Assembly (NCBI GenBank): GCA_009760855.2
Contig: WPIO01000108.1
Span: 1,274,501-1,338,500 of the forward strand
Direction: 5' to 3'
Length of the DNA: 64,000 nucleotides
Origin: Cristatella mucedo
Taxonomy: Eukaryota; Bryozoa; Phylactolaemata; Cristatellidae
Position numbers and translations under genes: made by a program. Positions 34,071 to 45,499 of this stretch are shown in pieces (the first letter of the stretch is position 1; each line of letters begins with the position of its first letter). Below the pieces are notes generated by a model that saw only the letters and a list, made by a program, of their open reading frames with translations, ran no database searches and was not told the DNA's origin.

Positions 34071-34230
34071 ACACATTTATATAAATATAAATATAAAAAA
34101 TACATAAAAATAAGTATGTATATATAGTAAAAATTTATGTTAGTGGCAGTATGCACAGTGTCACTCGGCAAGAGTACAAAAAGGACGAAGCACAGGGCTT
34201 GACAGAATGCTTTCGTTTGCAGCCAATGTC
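34070..34230 (-). mobile_element. CR1-2 3' fragment with A/T tail
   Basis: 'gttagtggcagtatgcacag', 'cactcggcaagagtac' and 'aaggacgaagcacaggg', preceded by a degenerate TATA/AAATA tail. It occupies the same place relative to lectin exon 2 as the fragment at 19,756-19,930 in copy 3. Confidence 0.6.
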
Positions 34231-34254
34231 CACGGCCTGAAGCCACAAATCTAC

Positions 34255-34497
34255 CTGGTTCTTCCTTCTTGTCCAAGGATATCCCTGTCGTTGTGTTCCG
34301 GTTTACGAGCATTGACCTTCGTTGCAAGTAATGCGATAGGTTTGACCACCAAGATTCGCTCTGAGATTGTCTGCAGTGGCGTGTTTCATGGCGATCGTAG
34401 GTGCAAGGTCGAAGGTTGCGACGCATTGTTGCCTGGCCTTGGCAGTCAAGCAAATCCCTGCGATTAGGGTGACCTTTAACCAGATGGCAGTTATCAT
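34255..34497 (-). pseudogene. C-type lectin copy 4: exons 1-2 only
   Basis: Exon 1 begins at 34,497 (MITAIWLKVTLIAGICLTA), a clear signal peptide. The exon 2 region (about 34,326-34,255) matches the acidic linker of the other copies. The exon 2 acceptor is mutated ('gcattact' for 'gcattacag'), and the reading frame shifts in the linker. The donor 'accag|gtagat' is kept. No exons 3-5 were found downstream on the minus strand, where a CR1-2 fragment and unassigned sequence follow. It is closest to copy 3 because both share the CR1-2 insertion and 'gccaggcaacaatgcg'-type sequence. Confidence 0.65.
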
Positions 34498-34861
34498 TCT
34501 CAAATTGAGTTTCGGTCCAATAACAACTTTCACACAGCAAATACATCGTATCCTATCCTTTCCCAACCAGCAATGCCCCTAAACTTAAAGCACGAAAATC
34601 CTTGTGCATGGACCCACCTGCTGTACGTTGGCTGTCGGTTTCGTTTGACCTGCCATCCGGCAGACTTTGCCTTTTATTTCTTGGTCGCTTTCGCTGGCAC
34701 CACCACTAGCAGTGACGGAGACTTTGCAACATCATACTTTAATCATGCGTTTTAGGGGCCACTAGTTTTTTAGAGTTTCCCGAGAGAAAGCCCGAGGGAG
34801 ATGTACTGCCAAGGGGATGTGGGTTGTGGAAGTGAAGACTCAGCCTTGCTTGCGAAGCTAG

Positions 34862-35390
34862 GCATGAGCAGAAGAAGGACGAAGCACAGGGACCGACATA
34901 ATGCATTCGTAATAAGATGTGTTTTGATTTTCTTTTTCAACGTCTTTGAATCAGGGGCTATCGTGATCTTAGTCGCGATGAAGTAGTAGGTTTTGGTAGC
35001 ATACATACCGAAGGTCAGATCTGTAAACCATTTATGGTTCTTACTTCTTAAAGCTGTACGACTTGGATTACGTACAGTGGGTGGTACTGTGTCCGGTCTG
35101 GTGAGAGATTAGTTCTGAAAGGTAAGCTGGAGCCAGGGAATTATAAGACGTTAAAGTGAGCGACAGAATCTTGAAATGTATGAGCAAATTTATTGCAGGC
35201 CTGTGCTGGTCGGCCAAACATTGTAGCATGCCGAAACTGAGTCGCTCTTGAAAGACATGTTTAGCTGCAAAGTTATGTACTAACTGTAGGCGCCTGATTG
35301 TACGTGCCGATGGACAAGAAAGGAGTATGTTAATCAAGTCAAAACTGGAACGAGTGGATTAATTTGGATGTTTTATAATTGTTTAGGCAG
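34862..35390 (-). mobile_element. CR1-2 LINE fragment
   Basis: Minus-strand frames at 35,337-35,068 (HFKILSLTLTSYNSLAPAYL) and 35,006-34,770 (KTLKKKIKTHLITNALCRSL) are the C-terminal end of a CR1-like ORF clearly different from CR1-1. It is inserted in the 5' flank of lectin copy 4. It gives the uninterrupted version of the CR1-2 element split at 21,248. Confidence 0.75.
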
Positions 35391-35589
35391 CCCCAAAATT
35401 TGCAACGTTTAGCGAAAGGTATGCTGAATACAATGAAGCTGCTGTGGTATGAAAATGCAACTTTGGAACAGGACACATAAATGTCCCGTTGATGAAGCAG
35501 GTGAAATCATGGCTGATTTTGATATTTCCGCACCAGTTTTCATGTCATACCCGAATCCCAAATTTCTCGAGAGTTGCTATGAAACATGA

Positions 35590-36330
35590 GCAAACAATCT
35601 GTACACTTGACGATTATAATCGACGGTAATGGTGGGATTTGTTCAGATTTATATTTCTAACTGTATTTAGAAGTGAGTGAAGCACTTATCAATAAAGACG
35701 TATCTTTGACTTTTGTGTTCTAAGATTCCTGCAATTATGGGACATGTCAAGTGAGATTGTCTGTCGTGAATGGTTCTTGGTAGCCCATTTCAATGGAAAC
35801 GCTAAGGCATTAGGCTGTGACAAAACCATCAATAGAACTAGGTGATTCCTTGTGACTCAAAACACACATTGGCGTATTTTACAGACACCAGTGACAGCAG
35901 CTTAGTGATGTTTACCTGCGACCTAGAGTAGACCGAACCTGGTCGTCTACCAGTTACATCGAAGCCCACCTAGCCCACAGCTTAGGCTGAGGATGCATCA
36001 CTTGGGCAGAAGACCAAGCTAAGGAGTAAGGTGAAGGTATTTTTGGGCAGGATTGCAGTTAATCCAATAGTAAGAGACTGCCGTGGCACTTTGTAAACGT
36101 GCACATCTATAAATAAACACTCACAAAGGGATTTCACGAATAGGCAGCCATCTTAAAAGATTTTTGTGTTGTGCTTATCGCATCCAGTAGATTAAGCATT
36201 GAGCACACCACTGCTTAATGTAGAAGACAGATGACCGTCTTTAGTGAATAGGCAGAATAACAACGACGATTCAGGTCAGTGCTTCCTGTAAACAGTAGAC
36301 ACATGAATATGCAGGCGTGGAGACGTGTAA
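35590..36330. repeat. Dispersed repeat family D, copy in block B2
   Basis: Carries 'agcccatttcaatggaaac', 'gcattaggctgtgacaaaac' and 'tggtcgtctaccagttacat', then the segment that is tandemly duplicated at 35,990-36,897. It is the longest copy of the family in the window. Confidence 0.6.
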
Positions 36331-36897
36331 TCTAAGTTTTTGACTCGTTGTCTTTTTTGCTTGATCAAATCGATTTACAACCACTCAAAACTGAAGTCAA
36401 TACCAGTGCATTATCGTTCTCCGTGCCCCTATCAATAAAGAGGGGTGAGAAATCGCTATTGTTGAACGTTCATCCCTTGATTCCTAACCATTAGCAGTCC
36501 TCTCAAAGCACTCTTTTGAAGTTGTTGTTTTAAACTTCCCACAATAAGATTCCATTGCTGGCAGTAATATATTGCTGCCCAGGTACCAAGTACCCCTTTA
36601 TATAACTTTTTTATTACCCCAATGCATGTTCTTTACGTATTTAGATATTAGAGGATGCATAACTTGGGCAGAAGACCAAGCTAGGAGTAAGGTGAAGGTA
36701 GTTTTTGGCAGGGTTGCCGTTAATCTAAGAGTAAGCGACTGCCGTGGCACTTTTTAAACGTGCAGACCTTTAAATAATCACTCACAAAATGATTTCACGA
36801 ATAGGCAGCCATCTTAAAAGATTTTCGTGTTGTGCTTATCGCCTGTAGTAGATGAAGCATCGAGCACACCAATGCTTAATGTAGAAGGAAGATGACA
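35990..36897. repeat. Direct tandem duplication of about 248 bases with spacer
   Basis: 35,990-36,237 ('gaggatgcatcacttgggca' to 'cttaatgtagaag') is repeated at 36,652-36,897 with about 90% identity by eye. The two are separated by about 415 bases of other sequence. Confidence 0.85.
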
Positions 36898-36914
36898 GAA
36901 GATGGATGAATTTC

Positions 36915-38160
36915 TAAGAGTGTACAAACGACCTACGTAAGAATGCAGACATGAGTAGATTATCTCAATTTTTTTGCTCAACCTTTCGGCAGCTTTCGAT
37001 ACTATCAATAACCAAGTCCTTCTTAAGCAGCAGTCATCTCGCCTCTGCATCACTAGCACTGCCCTGCAACGGTTATGGTTCTGGCCCTGTCTCAGTGGAC
37101 TACTCCGGAGCATTGTTGTGAATAAACAAGGATCATCGAGGTACCTCTGAAATATTAAGTACCTTAGGGCTCCGTGCTTATTCTGGTACTTTTCACGGTT
37201 TATACTCTCCCTCTTACCGATGTGATTGTCAAACACAATCTAGGCTTTCACTTCCACACGGATGACACTCAGTTGTACCTTTACTTCGATCCCTCCCAGC
37301 TTTCGAGCACCTCAAATTCTCTCAACTCAGTTGCTGCATGTATTTATGACATCCACATATGGATGGCAGCAAATTTTCTTAAACTAAACGATGGAACAAC
37401 TAACTTATTAGTTAAGGTAAAATCCAGTGTTATTCAGAAATTGGAAACCCTGACGCTCAAAATTGGCTCTGCCAGCATATCTCCTGTTGAATAAGTTTGA
37501 AATCTTGGTGACACATTTCAAAGTGACCTCTCGTTAAATGACCACATTAGCTCCACAGTTAGGTCTGCCTATTTTCATATACGTACCAATGCTATAATTC
37601 GGGATTGTTTAGATTAGGATACCATGTCTATGTTGGTCCATGCATTTGTGACATTTCGCTCGAGTTCACTTTTAGGTCATTTCATTCTTTGGCTCCAGCC
37701 TATCTCTCAGATCCACTACCCCACCAGGCCAAGCATCGTACCACCTGCTTTTTGGAATCAAGCAGTTTACCAATACCTCGTGCAAACCTCAAATTATTTG
37801 ATGACCAAGCATTTAGTTTGAATGCTCTCAAAGTCTAAAACTCACTACCGACTTGCCTCAAAACATTCCCTGACTTGACCACATTTAAAAAGACCTTTAA
37901 AACACACCTATTTAGGACCACATTTAGTGGGTCCCTGTGATTTTTCCTGTATGTGCTAATACGTGCTGACTCTGTGCATTCAGCCACTAACCATACTTGC
38001 ATGCTGTAGCTGTGCATGTCACCCTTAACAACCTTATGGATATTGTTTATTAAGCATGATATTAGTTACCATTCAATCACTTTTCCCTTGCAGCAAATGT
38101 AAAGCGCCTAGAAAGAGATTGATTTCTCCGAGGGCTCTTTATCAAGGGCATTATTATTAT
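36915..38160 (+). mobile_element. CR1-1 LINE, 5'-truncated, broken RT
   Basis: Starts within the reverse transcriptase. A stretch near 36,970 matches motif A (FRQLSILSITK-like in copy 57 kb), and the frame at 37,174-37,494 reads LFTVYTLPLTDVIVKHNLGF then HTDDTQLYLYFDP, where YADD has become HTDD. A deletion at about 37,655 removes part of the post-RT region. The 3' end 'gggctctttatcaagg' carries a (TTA)n tail. The element replaces the region that holds a CR1-2 fragment in block B1. Confidence 0.88.
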
Positions 38161-38164
38161 TCTT

Positions 38165-38916
38165 TAACTACACGTTTACTTTGCGCAAGTACCTCTATGT
38201 AGGTTACGATAACTACCGTACATGTTAAGCGTAATCGTTTGCTCATGTTTTCTGTAAACCGTATTTGAGATGAGTAGAAAAAGCAAATTTCCCTTCCCAT
38301 AGAGCTAGAAAAATGCATTAATATATTGGTTAATACTATAAGTCATTTTGAATATATATTTCAGACGAACGGAAGCCGTTGCTAATCAACTACGTTCCTA
38401 CTTAAAATGAAAATCAAGTGAATTTCAAGCTGTCTTGAGTGGCATTTTCCGCATAGCTAGTAACATGCTAGTAAATGACAATCGCGAAAGAAAATACCCG
38501 TGAAGACAACGAAATAAACAGCAGTGATACAGGGTAACCTATGAGGATGCAGCCTGATGAGACGACAGCCTTTCTATTTAGTAAGCTTGGCTGAGTCATC
38601 ACTTCCGCCATCTGCATTCCATCGGCAGTACATCTCCCGCAGGTTTTTTTTTTAAATAGTGGCGCTCAAACGCATGAATAATGCATGATGTTACAACGTC
38701 TCTGTCACTGCTAGCTTTGGTGCTAGTGAAAGCGACCACGAAATAAAGGCGAAGTCTGCAGAGCCGCAGCTCAAGTGGACGTGGCAGCAAACGTGCAGCA
38801 GGCGAGTCCACGTGCAAGGATTCTCGTGCTATTAGTTTAGAGGCATTGCTGCTTGGGAGAGGATACGGTCACGATATTTTTGCTGTGTAAACATTGTTAC
38901 AGGACTCATTTTCAGA
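38165..38916 (+). promoter_or_regulatory. 5' flank of lectin copy 2
   Basis: Matches 23,940-24,713: 'tgagtagaaaa', 'catagagctag', 'gatgcagcctgatgagac', 'gcaaacgtgcagcaggcgag' and 'gcaaggattctcgtgct'. The possible donor 'cag|gtgag' of copy 1 is 'caggcgag' here. Confidence 0.45.
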
Positions 38917-39199
38917 ATAATAGTCACCTTCTGTTTAAAGGTTGTTTTAATTGTGGCGATTTGCTTGACTGTCACTATGAGGCAATGTGTCACAACCTTC
39001 AGCCTCGCACCTACGACCGCCATGCGACACATGCAACTGCCGAGAAACTCTGAATGAATCGTGGTGGCCAGTGCTATTGCATTACAGGCATCGAAGGTCG
39101 ATGCTCGTGAACCTGAACACGAAGGTCAGGCTGTCCTTGATTTCGAGAAGAAGGAAGATTTTTTCAAATGTTCTAAAAAAACAAAAATGCTACTGTACC

Positions 39200-40430
39200 A
39201 TTGGACGTTTCTTGCCAGTAAGTTCTCACAATGAAGAAAGCCAGCTAAGGTTTTATTAGAGACAATTCCCGGCTCTCACACAGATTCGGTTACCAGTAAC
39301 TGTGCTTGGAAAGTTAGCTAAGGCTCAATTGCCGTGACCGTGGCACGAGACGATTTGTACAAATACACTTGCACGACATGATCATCATGGAGACTTTAAA
39401 GGGCTTCATCCCTTGTTCAAACGCACGTAGACCACTAGTGACGTCCGAGGAGCAGTGTTAGTAAAAATTGTAGTTTACTCTTAGAGAAAGTTAAGGCAAA
39501 TTGAAAACTGCATCCTTAAGAAGAAGGGGTACTGTGTATTAAATCTGGGTAAGCAGCCATCCTTTGGTCTCCTAGGATAGCTATGCCTCATCGCCTACTA
39601 ACGTTTGGCTGTGGAAGGGCCAAAAGCAGGCCAATATCAGGCAGTTCAAGCTATCTTTCCTAGGAAGTACGGAGCTTCGAGAAAATTATTTGATTGAATG
39701 ATTATAAAATCAGATCACAAGCAGCGTGCTAATCATATTTTTAAAGTATTGCAAGCCTATGCTAACACAATGTAGACTTTATATAATTCTCTTGCTATTT
39801 CAAGAGCTGCCATACTTGTGCTGAGCCAAGTAGGACGTGGCAGCATCTTACTTGCTAGGTGCTCACTTTGAGTAGAGGTACAGGCTATCGCTCAGCTTGA
39901 GAGTTATTCCTGAGGCAATCTAAATTGTTCGGCCATATTCTGATTGCACACGTGTGTGCTCTGTGCTTCGGCAAATCCTTGGGCGCATTTCGGTTTTCTA
40001 ATTGTACCAGCAGCGGTTTCACGCAGTGAAGGGTAGTGCCATGAAATAGGCCACGTTTTCTGCTAATGGCTTTACCTGAATGACATAAGCATTGGTGTCG
40101 TGAACAGAGTGCAGGGCGGCTATCTAGCAAGAGTAAATCGCTGCAACGATCAATCTCTATCGTCGATCAATCTCTATCGGTGATCCTCCTCTATCGTGCA
40201 GCAGCTAGAGGCGTTCCTGCCGCTTAAAGCTTCCCGACACGAAACGTAGCTCGCACAAGTACATTCAAACAACGACATGTGGGAATGAAGACGGGATCAT
40301 AGTGCATAGCACACCATTCGTAGTGAACCTCGGTCTTTCCTCCTAGGATACCTAATTTCTACTACAGTTTATTTACGTATCAATAAGCGACACTATTAGC
40401 TAGATTTCTAGCAGGTTTTTACTGATGCAG
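39200..40430. other. Intron 2 of lectin copy 2, unassigned
   Basis: 39,200-39,365 aligns with intron 2 of copy 1. From about 39,370 to 40,430 no similarity to copy 1 or any gene was seen, except a small tandem repeat. Confidence 0.45.
40146..40196. repeat. Short tandem repeat
   Basis: About three imperfect units of 'gatcaatctctatcg'. Confidence 0.7.
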
Positions 40431-43077
40431 GCCGCTGTAGCATCTAATACATTCGTAGTGCCAAGTGCTCACACACACTTTATCTTTTTGTTGCAGGCAA
40501 TCAGCGGCCAATTTACGTTCACCGTAGAGGTAAGCTATCGGCAGTTAAGAGCTAGCAAGTGCAGATGACCGTGTAGAGACAGGTCTAGCTTTGCCTACTG
40601 GTCGCTGCTGCATGCCGACGGGTCTAATTTAGAAAGAGACCAAGTGCTATGCTAGTCTCCAAGACAAATTGTAACGTTGTTATTCTTGCCAGGGATATGC
40701 GTTCAGGTTCCTCTTACGTGTTCGTACGAGAGGCTCTAACTTGGGATCTAGCCGAACGTCGTTGCCACTCTTAGTGCATGGCGTTGGCAAAGATTGACAG
40801 TGAGGACGAGCAGAACTGGCTCAAGCAGTACATCAATGCCCACTCAGGTAAGCTGCTCATCCAGCATTGACCTTGCAGTGCTGTTATATGACTGCTGCCA
40901 GGAGACACATTCGAGCCAGTCGAGTACTGCTTTAGGTACGATCTTTGCAATTTGACCCACAAGTTCTCTCCGGATAAATAAAACGATTCCCATTCAAACT
41001 GACATTGCAAGCGCGAGAAACCACAGCCGAGCCAAATCCTCTGTAGGCATGACTAAAGAGCTCTAGTGCTGATTTGGGAAAGTCGTCCGTTGACAGTAAT
41101 AATAGCAGTATATACATCCATATAGCATCCACAGGAAAGTTTGCCTCTGTCAGGGCAAGTTTCGCACACGGTTACGGGCAAATTGCGGATATGGTTGCCT
41201 AGTAATATGCCCTATGTCAAACTGTATAACAGGGTCACAGATGAGATACCCCGGATCGCCATTGGAAGGAATCAGTGTTTCATTTAAAGAGCTAATGCCT
41301 AATGTCTAAACTTCTGCCTAAGATCAAAGTTTTCATTCAAATAAAACTCTAGCTCTGCAGAAAGTACATTAAACTAGAAATAAATAGGAACGACTGACCT
41401 TGTTGGTTTGTATGCTAACCACGTGAAGGGGCTCTGTTGCTGCCCTTACAAGTGGAACGTGTCTGCCAGACAAAACTGAGAGTCGCTGGAAGCTTGGAAG
41501 TAGAGAGTGAACGATATTATGGAGCTCAGAAAATTTTTCAGATAGAGAAAAAATGCTTCTAGTTACACAGCTTGATCAAAAATTCGAGTAACCCAAACTA
41601 GAGCTATGGCACGAAGCCGAAGACTGAAACACGTGTACACGATTTTCAGCAGTTATGTAAATTGATTTGCAGCTGTCAGCTGAGCTGCTGCTACAGCAGC
41701 TTATTTAGTAACTAGTTTCAAGCATGTAAGGCATAAACTTCTTTGTCTCTTCACATTGTTGGATCACATTACTTCAATTATAATCTCTGTACTCTTGCGA
41801 CTACATCTAAAATCTCTGCAACTCCTTAGCAATAAATATTTGAGGGTTTAGTGGGACATTTAATTGTAGCCCTTAGCTAGGACTCCTTGGTTATTAAACT
41901 AGTTTAGCTACACTGCCCATGCATCTTCCCGAGGTTCTCTTTCTTTGCAGTTAAAATTCAATTTCATCCAGTCTCATACCACTGGGTTTCACTTGAAAAA
42001 ATCTATTTACAGCACCATGGTATAGTTCCTGTTCCAATGTGCACGCAATATTCACTCATTTTACCTGATGAAAGTCGCAAGTTCCGCGTGCGTTCTCCTT
42101 GGTTCGTGCATCTATACTTTTAGTTCACGAGCTGTCTAACTATGGAAGTGTGGCCTTGTTTTTTGTCTTTTATGTCAATCTCGAAGATGAATCTCAAGGA
42201 TTTTGCGCACACAAACTGCTTCACCCATTGTAATATCTGGTAGAGTTAAATGAAAAGTTCTAGTAGAACTCGTTTGGTTGTAAATGAAGGGATCGCATAC
42301 GTTCATCAACGCATTTTCCTACCATGATATCCAACAGTTAGTCCAATAGATATGTTCTCGGTAAATTCAAAGACCGAGGAAATTCTGTAAATTCATTACC
42401 GTGTCAAATGGAATTTTTGCCAAATCAATCAAGTCTTGCTTAGACGTTCGGCCGCAATGTATGCAAGGAAGTGATTAGGAGTCAATGGCGTGAAATTAGC
42501 TTAAACATACAATGTCGACTACTACGAATTTATGAATCGCAGATAAGCAAGTGTTTGCATATCTGATTTCACGGGTCACTGACTGGTACAAAATCTGTGA
42601 ACTTGTTATTCTGGGTTAAGTGCAGTGGCATTTGTTACTCACTTTGCAATCGTGGCTAGGGTGATAAGTTAATAAAAAAAAAGTGAAGCTTTTGTCCTTC
42701 TGGAATGCTGGTGCTGACAACGAGCCGATCGAGGAGGCAAACAATGCTCAAGGAATATCATTTACTTATTATTCGGTCGATTAAATCTCCGGCTCATTTT
42801 AATTTTAAGTAGATGCTGGAATGCCCCATTGTTGACGTGCAAGTTTCAGGCGACTCCAGGCTTCTAGCTAAATCGCCCCTGAAATTCAGATCTCAAAGAC
42901 AAGCACTACTGGATCGGTCTTCACTCAGCTAGCTACCCGTATGTCTAACTCAGGACCTGTGGATGGCAGGATTTGAGATATTTTGCTTGGGCTGACGGTG
43001 AACCAAACTACACTGACGAATTTTGTGTGTATCTTGACCATACCCGAGATTACAAATGACAACAGTTAATTGCCAAT

Positions 43078-43278
43078 TTAAATAAATAAATAAATACTAG
43101 CTGATTTAACGGAACAGTTTCTTTTGTATAGCGGCAGAAGAGCCTTTACGGCTATCTCCTCAGCTTGCAGTGACAATAAAAAAATCTCCCACCACTGGAT
43201 TCGAACCCACGACCTAGGGTTCAAGGTGGTGAAAAGCAACCGCCTTACCTGGTGAGCCATCACGGCTCACTAGGTATG
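43078..43278 (-). mobile_element. tRNA-derived SINE (SINE-1) inside lectin copy 2 exon 5
   Basis: Minus strand: A box 'TGGCTCACCAGGTAAGG', B box 'GTGGGTTCGAATCC' and a tail ending in 'TATTTATTTATTTAT'. The B box fits the pol III consensus exactly. The exon resumes on the other side with 'gtttggtttatttgcgagac', so the insertion point lies between the WNN and WFIC motifs. The tail motif is shared with 9,285 and 47,715. Confidence 0.9.
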
Positions 43279-44159
43279 CAACCGTTTGGTTTATTTGCGA
43301 GACTTGCACTCAGAAGCATACCAGAAAATATGAATAAAGGACCTGGCAAAGTCGAAGTCCTCTTGCATTTTTAAATGACTTGGATTTCGCAGAAAATCTC
43401 CCTGCATTTTCGCTAACATGATCCATGCGGCTATGTGTGGTCTCCTACGTGTCTAACCTATTTCAACAGCTGTTGCTGTGTGACTACTTTAGCCTCTGGA
43501 GATCCAGCTACATAAAGCTGAGAAGAAATGCCCGACTCTCCAAATGGTCGTGAAATTGGATTGTTTGGATGACACACATGTGCAGATGGTAGAGTTGAAA
43601 TGCTATCCTGGGAGATTTCTTGTCTTTAGAAAATTATCACACTATTGTAGCATTTGCTGATTGTCGGTTGCGTGAACCGACACTTAAGAAGCGAAGTATC
43701 CGCAGATGGACCTGCATTTCAAGATAACAGACCGCAAAAAATCATCAATAGAAGGTACTGGAAAATTAGATCCCATTTTCAAAATGTAACAGCACCTGGA
43801 GGCCTAGTTGTTTTGCCGTCAATACTTCACCTACTGTAATTGGGTTATTTGGTATTTTTTCCATGACTATACCTGTCAGAGCGTGACATGATTGGATTTA
43901 TCAATTTTTTGTCTCTATAAAGGTCGAATGGTAAATAATAGTTTGAGTGATATTAAATGTTGGCATCTAGCTTCCAACTGTGTGGAAGTTGTGGAAGCTA
44001 AAGGCAATGGAATCAATTATTAGTGAATGCTCCTAACGTCCATACCTCGCTGCTTTAATTTGAATACTGCCATCATCTGGATGTGACACACTGCATGATG
44101 ATGATTATTGTACTATAATAAGTGACACAAGTAATACAGTTTTTGGTAGCCTTAGTTAC

Positions 44160-45480
44160 ACGATATAAATGCAAGGTGATATAAGTTTATGGATTGATAT
44201 ACCATTCGTCGACATTGGACGCGATTACTTGGATTCACTCATATTTAAAACTGCTTTAATATAAATGATGTTCCCTTTTCACAGAAGTGGTGGTAGCAAT
44301 GCTAAAATAATTCGTAAGACTGGAGACGTGATGTCTGGAAAGTTAGATTTATCAAGACTTACTTTGCCACTACATTAGGTGTTACCATCCTTGTAATATA
44401 GATATAAGTAGAAACATGATAAAGATTACGAAGGATTCTGCTAATCCAAACAAAAATGTTAGATTAGCCCATCAGAAAAAAACTATCAAATGGAAATACT
44501 AGACTACTTATGCTTAGAGAACGTTACGATAGTAGTTTAGTTCAATTAGCAGGAAAATAGGACGGGTGAACAGAATGCCTAATGTCACCACTACTAATGC
44601 AAGACTTGTTATAGCTGCATATTTAGCTTACCATGCAATCTATCAGCTTTCATAGGAGATACGCAAAACATATCCAAATATGAATATATGGCAGTGATAG
44701 AGCTACTAAGTCTCATGCAGACACCAAATTGGCAAATCAAAGAGGTTCCATAGCTAAGAAATCTTGACTTACTCTGGCTTGTCTTGGTACCCTTGGTAGA
44801 GTTTTACGTATAGAATCTATTAAATACGATTTTTATTAAACAAGTAGAAAACACAGGATAATTACACCAATATTTATTAAATGGAGGAAACTTGAAGATT
44901 CAATTGAGTATTGGAAACTGAGATTCAATGGTATCTCACTCTTGAAACATGCAAGCAAGGAGAATGACCGGAGATGTAATTCTTCCAGACATAACAAATT
45001 TTGTCATCGAAGATGCAATATTAATAATAATAGTAATGCACTTGATAAAGCGCCCTCCGAGAACTTAATCTTTCTCTCTCTGGGCGCTTTAAATTTGCTG
45101 CAAAGGGAAATGCAATTGGAAGGTGAGTAAAATCGTGCTTGGCAAACAAAAAAATGAATAACATGGTTGGGGGTGACATGCACAGGGTCCAAATACTTCG
45201 TAGAAATTATCGTCAGGTGTAAGAGATTATTATCCAGTTATGAAATCACTAAAATTATGGATAGAGCTCAAAGATTACTTTAACCAAAGCATAATCACAC
45301 TACAATAAATAATGACGTTTCTATAAAAGTGATTGAAGGAGAGGGTACTTTAGATGACAGTTACAATGACTATGTTGAAGTAATGCAATGGCATTCCTTA
45401 AAAGTATTCAATAATCACTCTATCTTCCATCAGATTGGATTATGAAAGATTTGAATTATTATTAGGCTTTATAATAAAAT
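44160..45480 (+). pseudogene. Tail-fibre-like relic, island 2
   Basis: Counterpart of 31,000-33,440. It reads KIIRKTGDVMSGKLD, then jumps to sequence matching unit 3 (LSRLTLPL), a deletion of about 300 bases compared with island 1. Later it has NMQARRMTGDVILPDITN and, beyond the LINE at 45,018-45,195, SIKVIEGEGTLDDSYNDYVE. Many stops and frameshifts. The last segment (45,300-45,420) has no counterpart in island 1, so island 2 keeps a part lost there. The family of this last part is unknown. Confidence 0.55.
45018..45195 (-). mobile_element. CR1-1 LINE, very short 3' fragment
   Basis: 'ttaataataatagtaatgc' (tail), 'gataaagcgccctccgag' and 'atgaataacatggttggggg', ending at 'gtgacatgcacagggtcc'. 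Only about 180 bases of 3' untranslated region. It interrupts the relic of island 2. Confidence 0.9.
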
Positions 45481-45499
45481 AAAAAATATAATAATATAT

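Larger units (their letters stand above)
38917..43320 (+). pseudogene. C-type lectin copy 2: pseudogene
   Basis: Exon 1 (38,917-) has ATA where copy 1 has ATG and has lost its splice donor. Exon 2 starts at 39,088 after an intact 'attacag' (SKVDAREPEHEGQAVLDFE), but its end and donor are deleted. Exon 3 (40,497-40,529) and its splice sites are intact. Exon 4 (40,707-40,847) reads SSYVFVREALTWDLAERRC, then a TAG at 40,772-40,774. Exon 5 (from 42,890) reads LKDKHYWIGLHSASYPYV, a TAA, then ADGEPNYTDEFC with the EPN motif, a TGA in place of the WNN tryptophan, and a SINE-1 insertion at 43,078-43,278 before the last cysteine. Several independent disabling changes make it a clear pseudogene of copy 1 type. 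Confidence 0.9.
35750..45400. repeat. Large direct duplication, block B copy 2
   Basis: Counterpart of 23,600-33,450, carrying the pseudogenised lectin copy 2 and a shorter fibre-like relic. The end of the match lies near 45,300-45,400. Confidence 0.85.

Noticed and set aside
34004-34546. 180-codon minus-strand frame
   Set aside because: It is a mixture of out-of-frame lectin exon 1, linker sequence, a CR1-2 fragment and a microsatellite; the supportable part is the lectin copy 4 call.
43160-43270. Possible tRNA gene on the minus strand
   Set aside because: It has good A and B boxes, but the flanking body and the TTTA-rich tail match the SINE-1 family; it is inserted inside a lectin exon.
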